Source: Betaproteobacteria bacterium
GTDB lineage: Bacteria; Pseudomonadota; Gammaproteobacteria; Burkholderiales; Sulfuricellaceae
Direction: 5' to 3'
DNA: 64,000 nucleotides
NCBI GenBank assembly: GCA_021373185.1
Contig: JAJFTF010000017.1
Location: forward strand, 1-64,000
Part shown: positions 17,595 through 26,286 of the stretch, piece after piece
Position numbering within the stretch: position 1 is the stretch's first letter
Layout: each line of letters starts with the position of its first letter
The notes under the pieces: generated by a model
The model's input: only the letters and a program-made list of their open reading frames with translations
The model's database searches: none
What the model was told of the DNA's origin: nothing
Program-made: the position numbers and the translations under genes

Positions 17595-17897
17595 ATGCGA
17601 ATTATTGCACTGTCGACACTGAAGGCATTCTGGGAAACATTTCCTGAATATCTTGACGCAAAGGAACCGGCGCTGGCGTGGCATCGCCATGCGCTACAAG
17701 CGAATTGGGCTTCTCCCGCCGACATCAAGCGGGATTTTAGTTCTGCCAGCATCTTGCGGGATGGCCGCGCGGTATTCAATCTGGCGGGCAACAAATATCG
17801 TCTGGTGGTCTGGATCAACTATGCCTATCGGGTGGTATACATTCGCTTCATCGGCACCCACGCCCAGTATGATCGGATCGACGCGCAAACGATTTGA
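17595..17897 (+). CDS. higB: HigB-type toxin (mRNA interferase)
   Basis: 100-aa toxin of the HigB/RelE superfamily, which cleaves mRNA on the ribosome. Typical features are the basic N-terminal MRIIALSTLKAFW, the segment ADIKRDFSSASILRDGRAVFNLAGNKYRL split over two strands, and the C-terminal VVYIRFIGTHAQYDRID with the His-x-x-Tyr-Asp end. ATG 17595 is chosen because family members start with M-R-I/V-I; the open frame extends upstream to 17562. The antitoxin gene follows after 7 bp, the usual toxin-first order of higBA modules. Confidence 0.92.
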   Translation: MRIIALSTLKAFWETFPEYLDAKEPALAWHRHALQANWASPADIKRDFSSASILRDGRAVFNLAGNKYRLVVWINYAYRVVYIRFIGTHAQYDRIDAQTI

Positions 17898-17904
17898 AGG
17901 AAAC

Positions 17905-18282
17905 ATGATCATGGATATCAAACCGCTCAAGACCGAGGCCGACTATCGAGCCGTCCTCAAGGAAATCGAAACCCTCATGCACGCCAAAGCGGATACCCCG
18001 GAAGGCGACCGCCTGGACGTGCTGGTGACGCTGGTGGAAGCCTACGAAGCCAAACATTACCCGCTGGATTTGCCCGATCCGGTCGAGGCGATCAAGTTCA
18101 CCATGGAGCAGAAAGGGCTGACGGTGAAAGACTTGGAGCCGATGATCGGTCGTTCCAACCGTGTTTATGAAATACTGAATCACACGCGCCCGCTGACCCT
18201 GAAAATGATCTGGCGGCTGCATCAGGGGCTGGGGATACCGGCGGAGAGTCTGATTCGACAGGTGGAAGAAAGGCTGGCGTAG
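17905..18282 (+). CDS. higA: HigA-type antitoxin
   Basis: 125-aa antitoxin that neutralises HigB and probably represses the module. The N-terminal half (IKPLKTEADYRAVLKEIETLM) is the toxin-contacting region. The C-terminal half is an XRE-type HTH (MEQKGLTVKDLEPMIGRSNRVYEILNHTRPL in three helices). GAAGGA at 17896-17901 sets the start at ATG 17905; the long upstream extension of the frame is antisense noise over higB. The TAG stop is formed by the first bases of a REP element, so the original C-terminus may have been slightly different. Confidence 0.92.
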   Translation: MIMDIKPLKTEADYRAVLKEIETLMHAKADTPEGDRLDVLVTLVEAYEAKHYPLDLPDPVEAIKFTMEQKGLTVKDLEPMIGRSNRVYEILNHTRPLTLKMIWRLHQGLGIPAESLIRQVEERLA

Positions 18283-18310
18283 GTTGGGGTGAGCCCGCGA
18301 ACCCCAACGT
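18279..18310. repeat. REP element (left flank of the transposase gene)
   Basis: GTAGGTTGGGGTGAGC followed by CCGCGAACCCCAACGT; the stem gttggggt/accccaac is a perfect 8 bp (18283-18290, 18301-18308) with a 10-nt loop. It begins in the higA stop codon and ends 28 bp before the transposase start. Confidence 0.85.
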
Positions 18311-18338
18311 CACGGTGCCACCCCGGCGATAAAAGGCC

Positions 18339-18872
18339 ATGAGCCGCTACACACGCGCATTCACACCCGGTGGGGCATTCTTCTTTACCGTCAACCTGGC
18401 CGACAGATCGAAAAGCCTGCTTACCGATCACATCGACAAACTGCGCGAAACCCTGCGGCATGTCCGCGAACGGCACCCCTTCCATATCGACGCCATCGTT
18501 ATCCTGCCCGACCACCTTCACACCATCTGGACATTGCCGCCCGGCGATACCGATTACCCCACCCGCTGGGCATTGATCAAAGCCGGGTTCTCGCGCGGCT
18601 TGCCCAGGAACGAGCGCATCGGTTCAAGCCGAATTGCCAAGGGCGAACGGGGCATCTGGCAACGTCGCTACTGGGAACACCAAATCCGCGATGAAATCGA
18701 TTACGCCCGGCATGTCGATTACATCCATTACAATCCGGTCAAACACGGTCACGCGCAATCTCCAATTGATTGGCCTCATTCGTCGCTACATCGATATGTC
18801 CGGGATGGGATTCTCCCGGCGGATTGGGGTGCGAATTACGCTGGGGTGGAAATGGCGGGGTGGGGGGAATGA
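18339..18872 (+). CDS. REP-associated tyrosine transposase (RAYT, Y1_Tnp family)
   Basis: 177-aa single-strand DNA transposase of the IS200/IS605-like Y1 superfamily that is thought to mobilise REP sequences. The metal-binding HxH is in LPDHLHTIW (His59, His61). The catalytic tyrosine lies in YIHYNPVKHG (about 128-137). The N-terminal TPGGAFFFTVNLADR and the WQRRYWEHQIRDE stretch are diagnostic of the REP-associated clade. The gene is intact and is flanked closely by REP elements on both sides (18279-18310 and 18928-19020), the arrangement expected of an active or recently active REP locus. Confidence 0.93.
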   Translation: MSRYTRAFTPGGAFFFTVNLADRSKSLLTDHIDKLRETLRHVRERHPFHIDAIVILPDHLHTIWTLPPGDTDYPTRWALIKAGFSRGLPRNERIGSSRIAKGERGIWQRRYWEHQIRDEIDYARHVDYIHYNPVKHGHAQSPIDWPHSSLHRYVRDGILPADWGANYAGVEMAGWGE

Positions 18873-18927
18873 GCGGGTGGTTGCCGGGCGGATGCGCGAG
18901 AAATTGTTTACCCATGGCTTAGCCCCT

Positions 18928-19020
18928 GTAGGTTGGCGGTGAGCCCGCGAACCCCAACAAGCCATGGTTGAGAGATATGACAGGGGAAATGTTGGGGTTC
19001 CTTCGTCACCCCAACCTACG
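18928..19020. repeat. Inverted pair of REP elements (REPIN-like)
   Basis: A first REP (18928-18960, GTAGGTTGGCGGTGAGC... ending AACCCCAAC) is followed after about 27 bp by a REP in the opposite orientation (18988-19020, ending CACCCCAACCTACG). The outer ends are complementary. It lies between the transposase gene and the beta-propeller gene. Confidence 0.85.
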
Positions 19021-19078
19021 CAAATGGGCTTCGCTGAGAGATTAAACGGGCAAACGATGAAATGAGGAGAAAATCAAT

Positions 19079-20188
19079 ATGAAAAAGAATCGTACGTCCT
19101 TCATTGTTAGGCTGGCTTCTTTGATTTTTATTCTGATATTTCTATTGTGGTTTTTGGGATACCTGAAAATACCATTTACTTCGATAGCAAAAGAAGAATT
19201 CGCCGTAATGGGATTTTCTCCCGATAGCCAAAAGCTCTATCTGGAGTTTGCCGACACCTCCGGCGACATTAGGATCGGGTGGATGGATTTGGCTACCAAG
19301 CAGGTCAGTTTGTTTGCACCGCAGAATACGCAAGATCAGCTTGCATCTCCCAGCAGCTCTGCCGATGGCAAGCAACTGGCGATCGTGATCAAGTCGGCGG
19401 CAAGCAACTACGAGAAATCGCAAATTGGCGTACTCGACCTGGAAAGCAATACCTATCGGGCGATCACAAAGAGCGATTCGTACAAACAGTTTCCCTCATT
19501 TTCTCAGGACGGAAAAATAATAATTTACGCCCAGCCTGCCCACAAAAGAGAAAGCGGGAAGACGCGCTTCTCAGGGTGGGATATTTACGAAACCGAGGTG
19601 GTTACGGGTGTTGAGCGAAGGTTGACCGATTTCCATTTTTGGGGGGTAAGCCGGCCTTTTTACTATCTCGAAGACGGAAAGTCATTCATCTTTTCGGGCG
19701 AGGCGCCCAGGTATTCAAACAGCCAGCACAGTCATGGCGCACATGCAGAGGCATCTGAAGACTATAAGGATATTTCGCGCGTCAGAGATACTTACCGACA
19801 ACAATATCAAGACAATACAATTTTCATGATGTCGGATTCTGAAAAATCCCTGAAGCCGCTATTCCTAAACGGTAAGTATTCTTCTGCACCATTTGTAACA
19901 CGAGACGGCACAATTTTCTTTGTATCCATCACCAATAAGATGGATGGAATAAAGGAGGGTAATTTCAACTATGACATCTTTGTGTATAAGGACGGCGCTA
20001 TCAGGCGCTTAACCAATTTAAAAACTTTCTTGTCAGGGCTGGTGGTGTCGCCAATGGGGGATTTGGCGGCCTACAGAAGAAATAATGGCGATGAAGACTG
20101 GATGATGGACGTCAAAAATGGCACCCATAGCAAAATCAGCCTTGGAGATTCAAAATCGTTTCAAGTTATCAATGTGATTAACCAATAA
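19079..20188 (+). CDS. TolB-like beta-propeller protein with N-terminal membrane anchor
   Basis: 369-aa protein with one hydrophobic segment (about residues 10-28), so it is probably anchored in the inner membrane with a periplasmic domain. The rest contains several PD40/WD-like blades (FSPDSQKLYLEF, SSSADGKQLAIV, FSQDGKIIIYA, YYLEDGKSFIFS, SPMGDLAAYR), as in TolB-type propellers. A His/Ser-rich loop (SNSQHSHGAH) lies between blades. Function unknown. The DNA is visibly richer in A/T than all its neighbours and the gene is bordered by REP pairs, both signs of horizontal acquisition. An AATGAGGAG site precedes the start. Confidence 0.8.
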   Translation: MKKNRTSFIVRLASLIFILIFLLWFLGYLKIPFTSIAKEEFAVMGFSPDSQKLYLEFADTSGDIRIGWMDLATKQVSLFAPQNTQDQLASPSSSADGKQLAIVIKSAASNYEKSQIGVLDLESNTYRAITKSDSYKQFPSFSQDGKIIIYAQPAHKRESGKTRFSGWDIYETEVVTGVERRLTDFHFWGVSRPFYYLEDGKSFIFSGEAPRYSNSQHSHGAHAEASEDYKDISRVRDTYRQQYQDNTIFMMSDSEKSLKPLFLNGKYSSAPFVTRDGTIFFVSITNKMDGIKEGNFNYDIFVYKDGAIRRLTNLKTFLSGLVVSPMGDLAAYRRNNGDEDWMMDVKNGTHSKISLGDSKSFQVINVINQ

Positions 20189-20202
20189 AGGGTAGAAGAC
20201 AC

Positions 20203-20268
20203 ATGGGATACGCGCCAGGATATGGATATTGGGGTGGAGGCGGCGATTCAATGGGTAGGTTGGGGTGA
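20203..20268 (+). pseudogene. Possible start of a glycine-rich protein, truncated by a REP pair
   Basis: An ATG 14 bp after the beta-propeller gene opens a frame encoding MGYAPGYGYWGGGGDSMG, after which it runs into the REP unit at 20255 and stops at 20268. The Gly/Tyr-rich opening looks like a real protein N-terminus. Whether this is a gene broken by REP insertion or chance sequence cannot be decided from the window. Confidence 0.3.
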
Positions 20269-20348
20269 GCTTGCGAACCCCAACAACTCTTCGATGTAAA
20301 ACGCAGCGGAGGGAATGTTGGGGTTCGCTGCGCTCACCGCCAACCTAC
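20255..20348. repeat. Inverted pair of REP elements (REPIN-like)
   Basis: GTAGGTTGGGGTGAGC at 20255 opens the first unit. The second, in opposite orientation, runs from 20314 (aatgttgggg) to 20348 (ccaacctac). Unit sequences match those around the transposase gene. The pair lies between the beta-propeller gene and the end of recQ, 3 bp from the recQ stop. Confidence 0.85.
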
Positions 20349-20351
20349 CTG

Positions 20352-22193
20352 TTAGCCAGCGCTGTTCGCCTCATCCTCCAGCACCCCCAGAAACGCATCC
20401 CCGTATTTCGCCAGCTTGGCCTGGCCGACGCCGCTGATTTCGCCCAGTTCGGTCAGGCTGGCGGGGCGGCGGTTGAGGATTTCGAGCAGGGTGCTGTCGT
20501 GGAAAATGACGTAGGGCGGCACGCCTTGTTCCTTTGCGAGTGCAGTGCGCTTGGCCTTGAGGGCGAGCCACAGCGGGTTTTCGTTGGCGCCGGCGAAGGC
20601 TTCCCTGGCGCGGGAGGCGCGTTCGGCTTTGCTGATGTTGCTCTTTTTGACCGGTTCGGCGTCGCGCCGCAGCCACACTTCCCGTTCGCCGCGCAGCACC
20701 GGGCGGGCGTCGTCGGTGAGGCGCAGGCCGCCGTAGGCTTCCATTTCCACCGTCAATAATCCGGCGGCGACCAGTTGGCGGAAGACGCCGCTCCACTGCG
20801 CCTGGCTGAGTGCCTGGCCGATGCCGAAGGTGGAGAGTTGGTGGTGCTGGAATTTTTCCATCTGCGGGGTGGACTTGCCGAGCAGCACGTCGATCAGGTG
20901 GACGACGCCGAAGCGCTGGCCGGTGCGGTAGACGCAAGACAGCGCCATCTGCGCGGCTTGGGTGCCGTCCCAGGTGTCCACCGGTTCCAGGCAGTTGTCG
21001 CATTGGCTGCAATTGCCCGGATGTTCTTCGCCGAAGTAGCGCAGGATGGCCTGATGGCGGCAGGTCGTGGTTTCGCAGAAGCCCAGCAGCGCATCGAGTT
21101 TCTGCCGTTCCAGACGCTTGCGCTCTTCGGGGGCGTCGCCGGAATCCAGCAGGCGGCGCATGGAAACTACGTCGCCCAGGCCGAAAGTCATCCAGGCGTC
21201 GGCGGGCAGGCCGTCGCGCCCGGCGCGGCCGGTTTCCTGGTAATAACCTTCCATGCTTTTGGGCAGGTCGAGGTGGGCGACGAAGCGCACGTTGGGCTTG
21301 TCGATGCCCATGCCGAAGGCGACGGTGGCGACCATGATGACGCCTTCCTCGCGCAGGAAGCGGCGCTGGTTTTTGCTGCGCGTGGCGGCATCGAGCCCGG
21401 CGTGGTAGGGCAGGGCGTCCCAGCCTTTTTCCTTGAGCCACGCTGCGGTTTCTTCCACCTTCTTGCGCGACAGGCAATAAACGATGCCGGCATCGGCGGG
21501 GTGTTCGGTTTCGAGGAAGGATTGCAATTGATTGCGGGCGTTGGCCTTCTGCGTCACGCGGTAGCGGATGTTGGGGCGGTCGAAGCTGGCGACGAACTGG
21601 CGCGCCTGTTCCAGCGCCAGGCGTTCGACGATTTCGCGCCGGGTCGGGGCGTCCGCCGTGGCAGTGAGCGCGATGCGCGGCACTGCCGGGAAGCGTTCGT
21701 GCAGCACCGTCAGTTCGCGATATTCCGGGCGGAAATCATGGCCCCACTGCGACACGCAATGGGCTTCGTCGATGGCGAACAGCGCCAGTCCCGGCCCGTC
21801 TTGCACCTGTTCCAGCGTGGCGAGAAAGCCCGATGTCAGCAAGCGCTCCGGGGCGACGTAGAGAATATCCAGATCGCCGCGCCGCAAGCGCTCCAGCACC
21901 TCGCGCGCCGCGTCGGCGGCGAGACTGGAATTGAGGTAGGCGGCCTTGACGCCGAGCTGCCTGAGGGCTTCCACCTGATCCTGCATCAGCGCGATCAGCG
22001 GCGATATCACGATGCCGGTGCCGGGCCGCAGCAGGGCAGGGAGCTGGTAGCACATCGACTTGCCGCCGCCGGTCGGCATCAGCACCAAGGCATCGCCGCC
22101 TGCCGCCAAGTGTTCGACGACGGCCTGCTGCTCGCCGCGGAAGGTGGCGTAGCCGAAGGTGTCGTGGAGAATTTTATGGGCGGCGGAGGGCAT
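20352..22193 (-). CDS. recQ: ATP-dependent DNA helicase RecQ
   Basis: 613-aa RecQ helicase of recombination and replication-fork repair. Helicase domain 1 has Walker [14 protein letters not shown] and the DEAH box [18 protein letters not shown]. Domain 2 includes [17 protein letters not shown] and the arginine-finger stretch [12 protein letters not shown]. Then come the zinc-binding cysteines (CETTTCRHQ... CSQCDNC), the winged-helix RQC domain and a C-terminal HRDC domain (about 535-610). ATG 22193 is preferred to the TTG at 22211. The stop is almost touching a REP pair. Confidence 0.97.
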   Translation of the reverse strand: MPSAAHKILHDTFGYATFRGEQQAVVEHLAAGGDALVLMPTGGGKSMCYQLPALLRPGTGIVISPLIALMQDQVEALRQLGVKAAYLNSSLAADAAREVLERLRRGDLDILYVAPERLLTSGFLATLEQVQDGPGLALFAIDEAHCVSQWGHDFRPEYRELTVLHERFPAVPRIALTATADAPTRREIVERLALEQARQFVASFDRPNIRYRVTQKANARNQLQSFLETEHPADAGIVYCLSRKKVEETAAWLKEKGWDALPYHAGLDAATRSKNQRRFLREEGVIMVATVAFGMGIDKPNVRFVAHLDLPKSMEGYYQETGRAGRDGLPADAWMTFGLGDVVSMRRLLDSGDAPEERKRLERQKLDALLGFCETTTCRHQAILRYFGEEHPGNCSQCDNCLEPVDTWDGTQAAQMALSCVYRTGQRFGVVHLIDVLLGKSTPQMEKFQHHQLSTFGIGQALSQAQWSGVFRQLVAAGLLTVEMEAYGGLRLTDDARPVLRGEREVWLRRDAEPVKKSNISKAERASRAREAFAGANENPLWLALKAKRTALAKEQGVPPYVIFHDSTLLEILNRRPASLTELGEISGVGQAKLAKYGDAFLGVLEDEANSAG

Positions 22194-22269
22194 GGACGAG
22201 TGGGCGAGCAAAAGGCTATTTTACCTGTTTGGCGGCAAACATAACGCCGCAGTTAATCGTAACAAAGAG

Positions 22270-23157
22270 TTACTTTGGATTTTGGCTTTCGACAAGTGGC
22301 GCCGCCCCAGCAGCACGCTCTTCGGCGGCAAGCTCCCGCAGGCCATCCAGCGCGCTGACCAGAATGTCCTCCTGCCGCGACAATGGATACACCATGTAGG
22401 CGGAAAGTGTGAAGGTCGGGCTGTCTTTCACCAGCCACAACTGCCCCTGCTCGATCAGTTCTCTCGTCATGCGCGCCGGGAAATAGCCTGAACCGCCGCA
22501 GTGGAGGATCTGCTGCATCACCAGCCAGCCGATGTTGGCCGTGATCGCGGGCGGCTCCATTTCGGGAAAGCGGGTGGTGAACTGGGCATGAAATTCCGGC
22601 CCCCAGTCCATGTGGATGTAGCCCTTGTCCGGCCATGGCCGGTTCGGCTCCGAGGCCACCAGCACCAGCACTTCCTCGAACAGGCGCTCAATGCCCAAGC
22701 CCGGACGGCTCTCCGGCGTATACATCACGCCGACATCCACCGTGCCCTGCACCAGACCCTGCATGATGCCCTCTTCGAAGCCGACTTCCAGCCGCAGGGA
22801 AATGTCGGCATGGGTCTGTCTCATGCGCGCCACCCATCGGGGCAGGAAGCCGTCCCACAACGCGATGCGCCCGCTCAAGGTGAGGCTGCCGCGAAACCCG
22901 GCGGGAAGACCGACGTCGTGTTTGGCTTGTACCAGAGTTTGCACCAAGGTCTTGGCGTGGCGCAGAAAGCGGCGGCCAGCCGGGGTGAGTTCCGCGCCGC
23001 CCCGGCCGCGCCGGAACAGAATCGCCCCAAGCTGGTTTTCCAGCGCTTGAATGCGGGCGCTTACGGTGGACTGGGTGACATGCATGCGCTGGGCTGCGCC
23101 GACGAAATTTCCTGCCGCTGCGACGGCGAGAAAGGTGCGTGCAAATTCGATGTCCAT
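22270..23157 (-). CDS. LysR-family transcriptional regulator
   Basis: 295-aa LysR-type regulator. The N-terminal winged HTH reads FARTFLAVAAAGNFVGAAQRMHVTQSTVSARIQ (split helices, residues 5-37) and the C-terminal domain is of the LysR substrate-binding type. It is divergent from the HPP-family membrane protein gene, with a 111-bp shared spacer containing a perfect 25-bp palindrome that overlaps its ribosome-binding site. It probably controls the HPP gene and itself. The effector is unknown. Confidence 0.9.
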   Translation of the reverse strand: MDIEFARTFLAVAAAGNFVGAAQRMHVTQSTVSARIQALENQLGAILFRRGRGGAELTPAGRRFLRHAKTLVQTLVQAKHDVGLPAGFRGSLTLSGRIALWDGFLPRWVARMRQTHADISLRLEVGFEEGIMQGLVQGTVDVGVMYTPESRPGLGIERLFEEVLVLVASEPNRPWPDKGYIHMDWGPEFHAQFTTRFPEMEPPAITANIGWLVMQQILHCGGSGYFPARMTRELIEQGQLWLVKDSPTFTLSAYMVYPLSRQEDILVSALDGLRELAAEERAAGAAPLVESQNPK

Positions 23158-23165
23158 ATCGCTTC

Positions 23166-23190
23166 CTTATATCGGATTATCCGATATAAG
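23166..23190. promoter_or_regulatory. Perfect 25-bp palindrome, candidate LysR operator
   Basis: Two 12-bp arms (cttatatcggat / atccgatataag) around a single T, 8 bp before the LysR start and 78 bp before the HPP gene. The AAGGA ribosome site of the LysR gene overlaps the palindrome edge, so binding or RNA folding could block expression. Confidence 0.7.
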
Positions 23191-23268
23191 ACGCCGAAAA
23201 ATATCGTTAGTCAAATAATAGCTGGCGCTCTATTCTACGTTCAACGTCATTACTGGACTGGACAAAAC

Positions 23269-23982
23269 ATGCGATTACTTGCTGTCATGCGCCGTTTTCG
23301 GGAATCGTTCCGCCATCAAGACCCCCATCCAGCGAGCCATGCCGAGAAGCTGATCTCGACGGCAGGCGGGTTCGTCGGTGTTTTGCTGGTACTGCTGGTT
23401 AGCAGTCAGGTGCTCGATTTTCATGGCGCCGCTCTGGTGGTGGCCTCCATGGGTGCTTCCGCCGTATTGCTGTTCGCCACGCCCCACAGCTCCTTGTCCC
23501 AACCCTGGCCGTTGCTGGGCGGACAGTTGATCTCAGCCGCGATTGGCGTTACTTGCGCGCAGTGGATGCACAACCCGTTTTATGCCGGGGCGCTGGCCGT
23601 GGCCTTGTCGATCGGCGCCATGCATTACCTGCGCTGTCTCCATCCGCCCGGCGGCGCTACGGCGCTGGTCGCCGTACTCGGCGGCGAGCCGGTGCGCGCC
23701 CTGGGCTATGGTTTTCTGGTAACGCCGGTGCTGATTAACGTGACCATCATCCTGATTGTGGCGGTGGCGGCCAACTACGCCTTTCCCTGGCGTCGTTATC
23801 CGCACTGGCTGTCGGAGCCGCAGGGCGGCCAGGACGAGAAATGCGTGATCGCTCACAGCGACCTGGTTTATGCGCTGTCGGAAATCGATTCCTTCATTGA
23901 TGTCAGCGAAGAGGATTTGCTGCGGATCTATCAGATGGCCGTGGGCCATACCCAGAAGCCGGCCAGAGTGGATATCGCTTGA
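23269..23982 (+). CDS. HPP-family membrane protein
   Basis: 237-aa inner-membrane protein of the HPP family, named for the conserved His-Pro-Pro found here in CLHPPGGATAL. Four to five hydrophobic helices are visible (about residues 34-50, 56-70, 80-97, 100-113, 140-165). A cytoplasmic C-terminal tail follows. Family members have been linked to nitrite transport in chloroplasts; the bacterial role is unsettled. ATG 23269 begins the homologous part; the frame extends upstream only as antisense of the LysR gene. Transcribed divergently from that regulator. Confidence 0.85.
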   Translation: MRLLAVMRRFRESFRHQDPHPASHAEKLISTAGGFVGVLLVLLVSSQVLDFHGAALVVASMGASAVLLFATPHSSLSQPWPLLGGQLISAAIGVTCAQWMHNPFYAGALAVALSIGAMHYLRCLHPPGGATALVAVLGGEPVRALGYGFLVTPVLINVTIILIVAVAANYAFPWRRYPHWLSEPQGGQDEKCVIAHSDLVYALSEIDSFIDVSEEDLLRIYQMAVGHTQKPARVDIA

Positions 23983-23985
23983 AAG

Positions 23986-24555
23986 TTACAGGTTAGGCAA
24001 CTTGGGCGAGCAGCCGGGCTGTGCCTGAAACTCCGGGTTGTCGATGCCGCTGACGGCAATCCGGGATTCCCAGGGGGAAACCGTAAGGCTGACCAAGCGC
24101 TTGCCGTCCTTGACCCCAAAAGCATAGGTACTTGTCTGTTCCATGCCGTAACGGGCAGCAATCTTTTGCTGGAGTTCCTTGACGTCATTCGCCGATAGAA
24201 ACGGGTCGAATTTCACCGTGATGCTGCTGATGCGAAAATACTTCTCGATCTGGGTATTCGGATTGCCGGGGTCGGCCAGCAGGTAGACGACACCTTGCGT
24301 GCCGTTTTTAAATTTCACGTCGCGCAAATATACCAAGGCATCCGAGCCGTTGCAGATGGGAATCTTCTTGTAGCGGGCCGCTTTCTTCAATGTTGCGCCG
24401 ATTTTCAAATCGGGGTGATCGGCATCCGCTTCGCCCAGGCAAACATCGCCCAGGCAGTATTTTTTCGACAAGCCGAAACCCAGCGGTTCTGCTGCCAGAG
24501 CGGCGCTTGCCCAGCCAAGGGCGGCAACGATAATGAGGGTTTCAAGCGGTTTCAT
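23986..24555 (-). CDS. Hypothetical secreted protein
   Basis: 189-aa protein with a signal peptide (about residues 1-22, cleavage after ALAA), so periplasmic or secreted. The mature part has four cysteines (KYCLGDVCLGEAD, PICNGSD, PGCSPK), probably two disulfides. It shows a mixed alpha/beta pattern with a likely helix LSANDVKELQQKIAARYG. I do not recognise the family. It converges on the HPP gene with a 3-bp gap. Confidence 0.75.
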   Translation of the reverse strand: MKPLETLIIVAALGWASAALAAEPLGFGLSKKYCLGDVCLGEADADHPDLKIGATLKKAARYKKIPICNGSDALVYLRDVKFKNGTQGVVYLLADPGNPNTQIEKYFRISSITVKFDPFLSANDVKELQQKIAARYGMEQTSTYAFGVKDGKRLVSLTVSPWESRIAVSGIDNPEFQAQPGCSPKLPNL

Positions 24556-24597
24556 ATTTTAGAATTTACCGGTATGCCCTGATTTTTACAAACAGAT

Positions 24598-25071
24598 TCA
24601 AGTCCTATGACGAAGCGCGAGGCCTTTCAGAAAATTCCGCAGCAGTTGGTCGCCGCATGTCCGATAGTTCTTGTGGCCTTTCTTCCTGAATAACGCGCTC
24701 AGTTCAGGTTTGGACACCTGAAACCCCGCAAGTTCGAGAATGCCATGCAAATCTTCTTCTTTCAATTCGAAGGCAATCCTCAGCTTTTTTAATATTATGT
24801 TATTGGTCAATCGCGTGCCGGATTTCTTTTCCGGCTCCGGCGCTTGCTTGGGCTCGATCTTGCCTCTGCGAGAGGTAATCAGGCCGTCCAGAAACAACTC
24901 AAGGAGTTCGTCGCTGCACTCGACAAAACCCTCTTCATCTTCTTTCTTCAGGAAACTGGCGATAACGGAGGGTTCAACTTCATGCTCCGCCAGTTTGATT
25001 ATGGCCGCCATCTTCGCGTCACTCAGATCCAGGGTGTATCGAATGCTGCGCAACACATCGTTATTGATCAT
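24598..25071 (-). CDS. yehS: YehS-like DUF1456 protein
   Basis: 157-aa cytoplasmic protein made of two related repeats, NDVLRSIRYTLDLSDAKM... and NNIILKKLRIAFELKEEDL..., each followed by a segment ending near FLKKEDEEGF or FRKKGHKNYR. This duplicated DUF1456 architecture is that of E. coli YehS, whose function is not established. A charged linker (about 70-88) joins the halves. It is a single gene downstream of the fba terminator. Confidence 0.88.
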   Translation of the reverse strand: MINNDVLRSIRYTLDLSDAKMAAIIKLAEHEVEPSVIASFLKKEDEEGFVECSDELLELFLDGLITSRRGKIEPKQAPEPEKKSGTRLTNNIILKKLRIAFELKEEDLHGILELAGFQVSKPELSALFRKKGHKNYRTCGDQLLRNFLKGLALRHRT

Positions 25072-25128
25072 GGCAATTCCAATTCATTTGTTATTGAGGG
25101 CCCGGGCGACCGGAAGAGCCCGGTAATG

Positions 25129-25155
25129 AAAAAGGCGGCCTTAAGCCGCCTTTTT
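25129..25155 (-). terminator. Intrinsic terminator after fba
   Basis: ggcggc (25134-25139) and gccgcc (25145-25150) form a stem with a 5-nt loop, flanked by five A on one side and five T on the other, so it can work in both directions. It lies 21 bp past the fba stop and ends the Calvin operon. Confidence 0.9.
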
Positions 25156-25176
25156 CTCGCAAAGCCGCAAGCAGGT

Positions 25177-26241
25177 TTACTTGACGATGGCTTTCAGTTC
25201 GCCCTTGGTGTACATGGTGGCGATGCGGTCGAGCATGATCGGCTTGATCTTGCCGGCCTGGCCTGCGGAGCCGAAGGCTTCGAAGCGCGCTTTGCAGATG
25301 CCCTTCATCGCAGCGGTGGCGGCGGCGAGGAATTTGCGCGGGTCGAAATCCTTGGTGTTTTCGGCCAGGTACTTGCGAACCGCGCCGGTGGAAGCCATGC
25401 GCAGGTCGGTGTCGATGTTCACCTTGCGCACGCCATACTTGATGCCTTCGACGATTTCTTCGACCGGCACGCCATAGGTCTGGGGCATGGTGCCGCCGAA
25501 ATCATTGATGATCTTGAGCCATTCCTGCGGCACGGAAGAGGAACCGTGCATCACCAGATGGGTGTTGGGGATCTTGGCATTGATTTCCTTGATGCGCGAG
25601 ATCGCCAGCACTTCGCCTGTGGGCGGACGGGTGAACTTGTAAGCGCCGTGGCTGGTGCCGATGGCGATGGCGAGAGCGTCAACGCCGGTCGCCTTGACGA
25701 ACTCGGCGGCTTCGGTCGGGTCGGTCAGCAGTTGGTCGTGGGTCAGTTGGCCTTCGGCACCGTGGCCGTCTTCCTTCTCGCCCTGGCCGGATTCGAGTGA
25801 ACCCAGGCAGCCCAGTTCGCCTTCGACAGAAACGCCGACAGCATGGGACATTTCCACCACTTTGCGCGTGACGTCAACGTTGTATTCGAAGCTGGACGGG
25901 GTCTTGCCGTCTTCTTTCAGGGAGCCGTCCATCATCACGCTGGAGAAGCCGGAACGGATGGCGTTGATGCACACAGCCGGGGAGGCGCCGTGATCCTGGT
26001 GCATGACCACCGGGATGTGCGGGTAGGCTTCGATGGCGGCTTCGATCAGGTGGCGCAGGAACGCTTCGCCGGCATATTTGCGCGCGCCAGCCGAGCCTTG
26101 CATGATGACCGGGCTGTTGCATTCGTCGGCGGCCTGCATGATCGCCATGATCTGTTCCAGGTTGTTGACGTTGAACGCCGGCAGACCGTAGCTATTTTCT
26201 GCGGCGTGATCGAGAAGTTGACGCATGGATACTAAAGCCAT
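25177..26241 (-). CDS. fba: Fructose-bisphosphate aldolase, class II
   Basis: 354-aa zinc aldolase (also called cbbA in this setting). It condenses dihydroxyacetone phosphate with glyceraldehyde 3-phosphate, and with erythrose 4-phosphate for sedoheptulose bisphosphate. Metal and substrate segments are [10 protein letters not shown] (zinc histidines, about 76-85), a middle [18 protein letters not shown], and [10 protein letters not shown] with the final zinc histidine. Length and motifs match the long Calvin-cycle-type class II enzymes. It is the last gene of the tkt-gap-pgk-pyk-fba operon, 45 bp after pyk, followed by a strong terminator. Confidence 0.97.
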   Translation of the reverse strand: MALVSMRQLLDHAAENSYGLPAFNVNNLEQIMAIMQAADECNSPVIMQGSAGARKYAGEAFLRHLIEAAIEAYPHIPVVMHQDHGASPAVCINAIRSGFSSVMMDGSLKEDGKTPSSFEYNVDVTRKVVEMSHAVGVSVEGELGCLGSLESGQGEKEDGHGAEGQLTHDQLLTDPTEAAEFVKATGVDALAIAIGTSHGAYKFTRPPTGEVLAISRIKEINAKIPNTHLVMHGSSSVPQEWLKIINDFGGTMPQTYGVPVEEIVEGIKYGVRKVNIDTDLRMASTGAVRKYLAENTKDFDPRKFLAAATAAMKGICKARFEAFGSAGQAGKIKPIMLDRIATMYTKGELKAIVK

Positions 26242-26286
26242 AATTCCTCCTGCTGATGATGTAAATGCTGCTGGTTTATCGATACG

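Noticed and set aside
18634..18942. 102-codon frame overlapping the RAYT gene and its right REP
   Set aside because: Out-of-frame reading of the transposase gene running into repeat DNA.
20775..22244. 489-codon open frame antisense to recQ
   Set aside because: recQ is complete on the minus strand; no recognisable domain on the plus strand.
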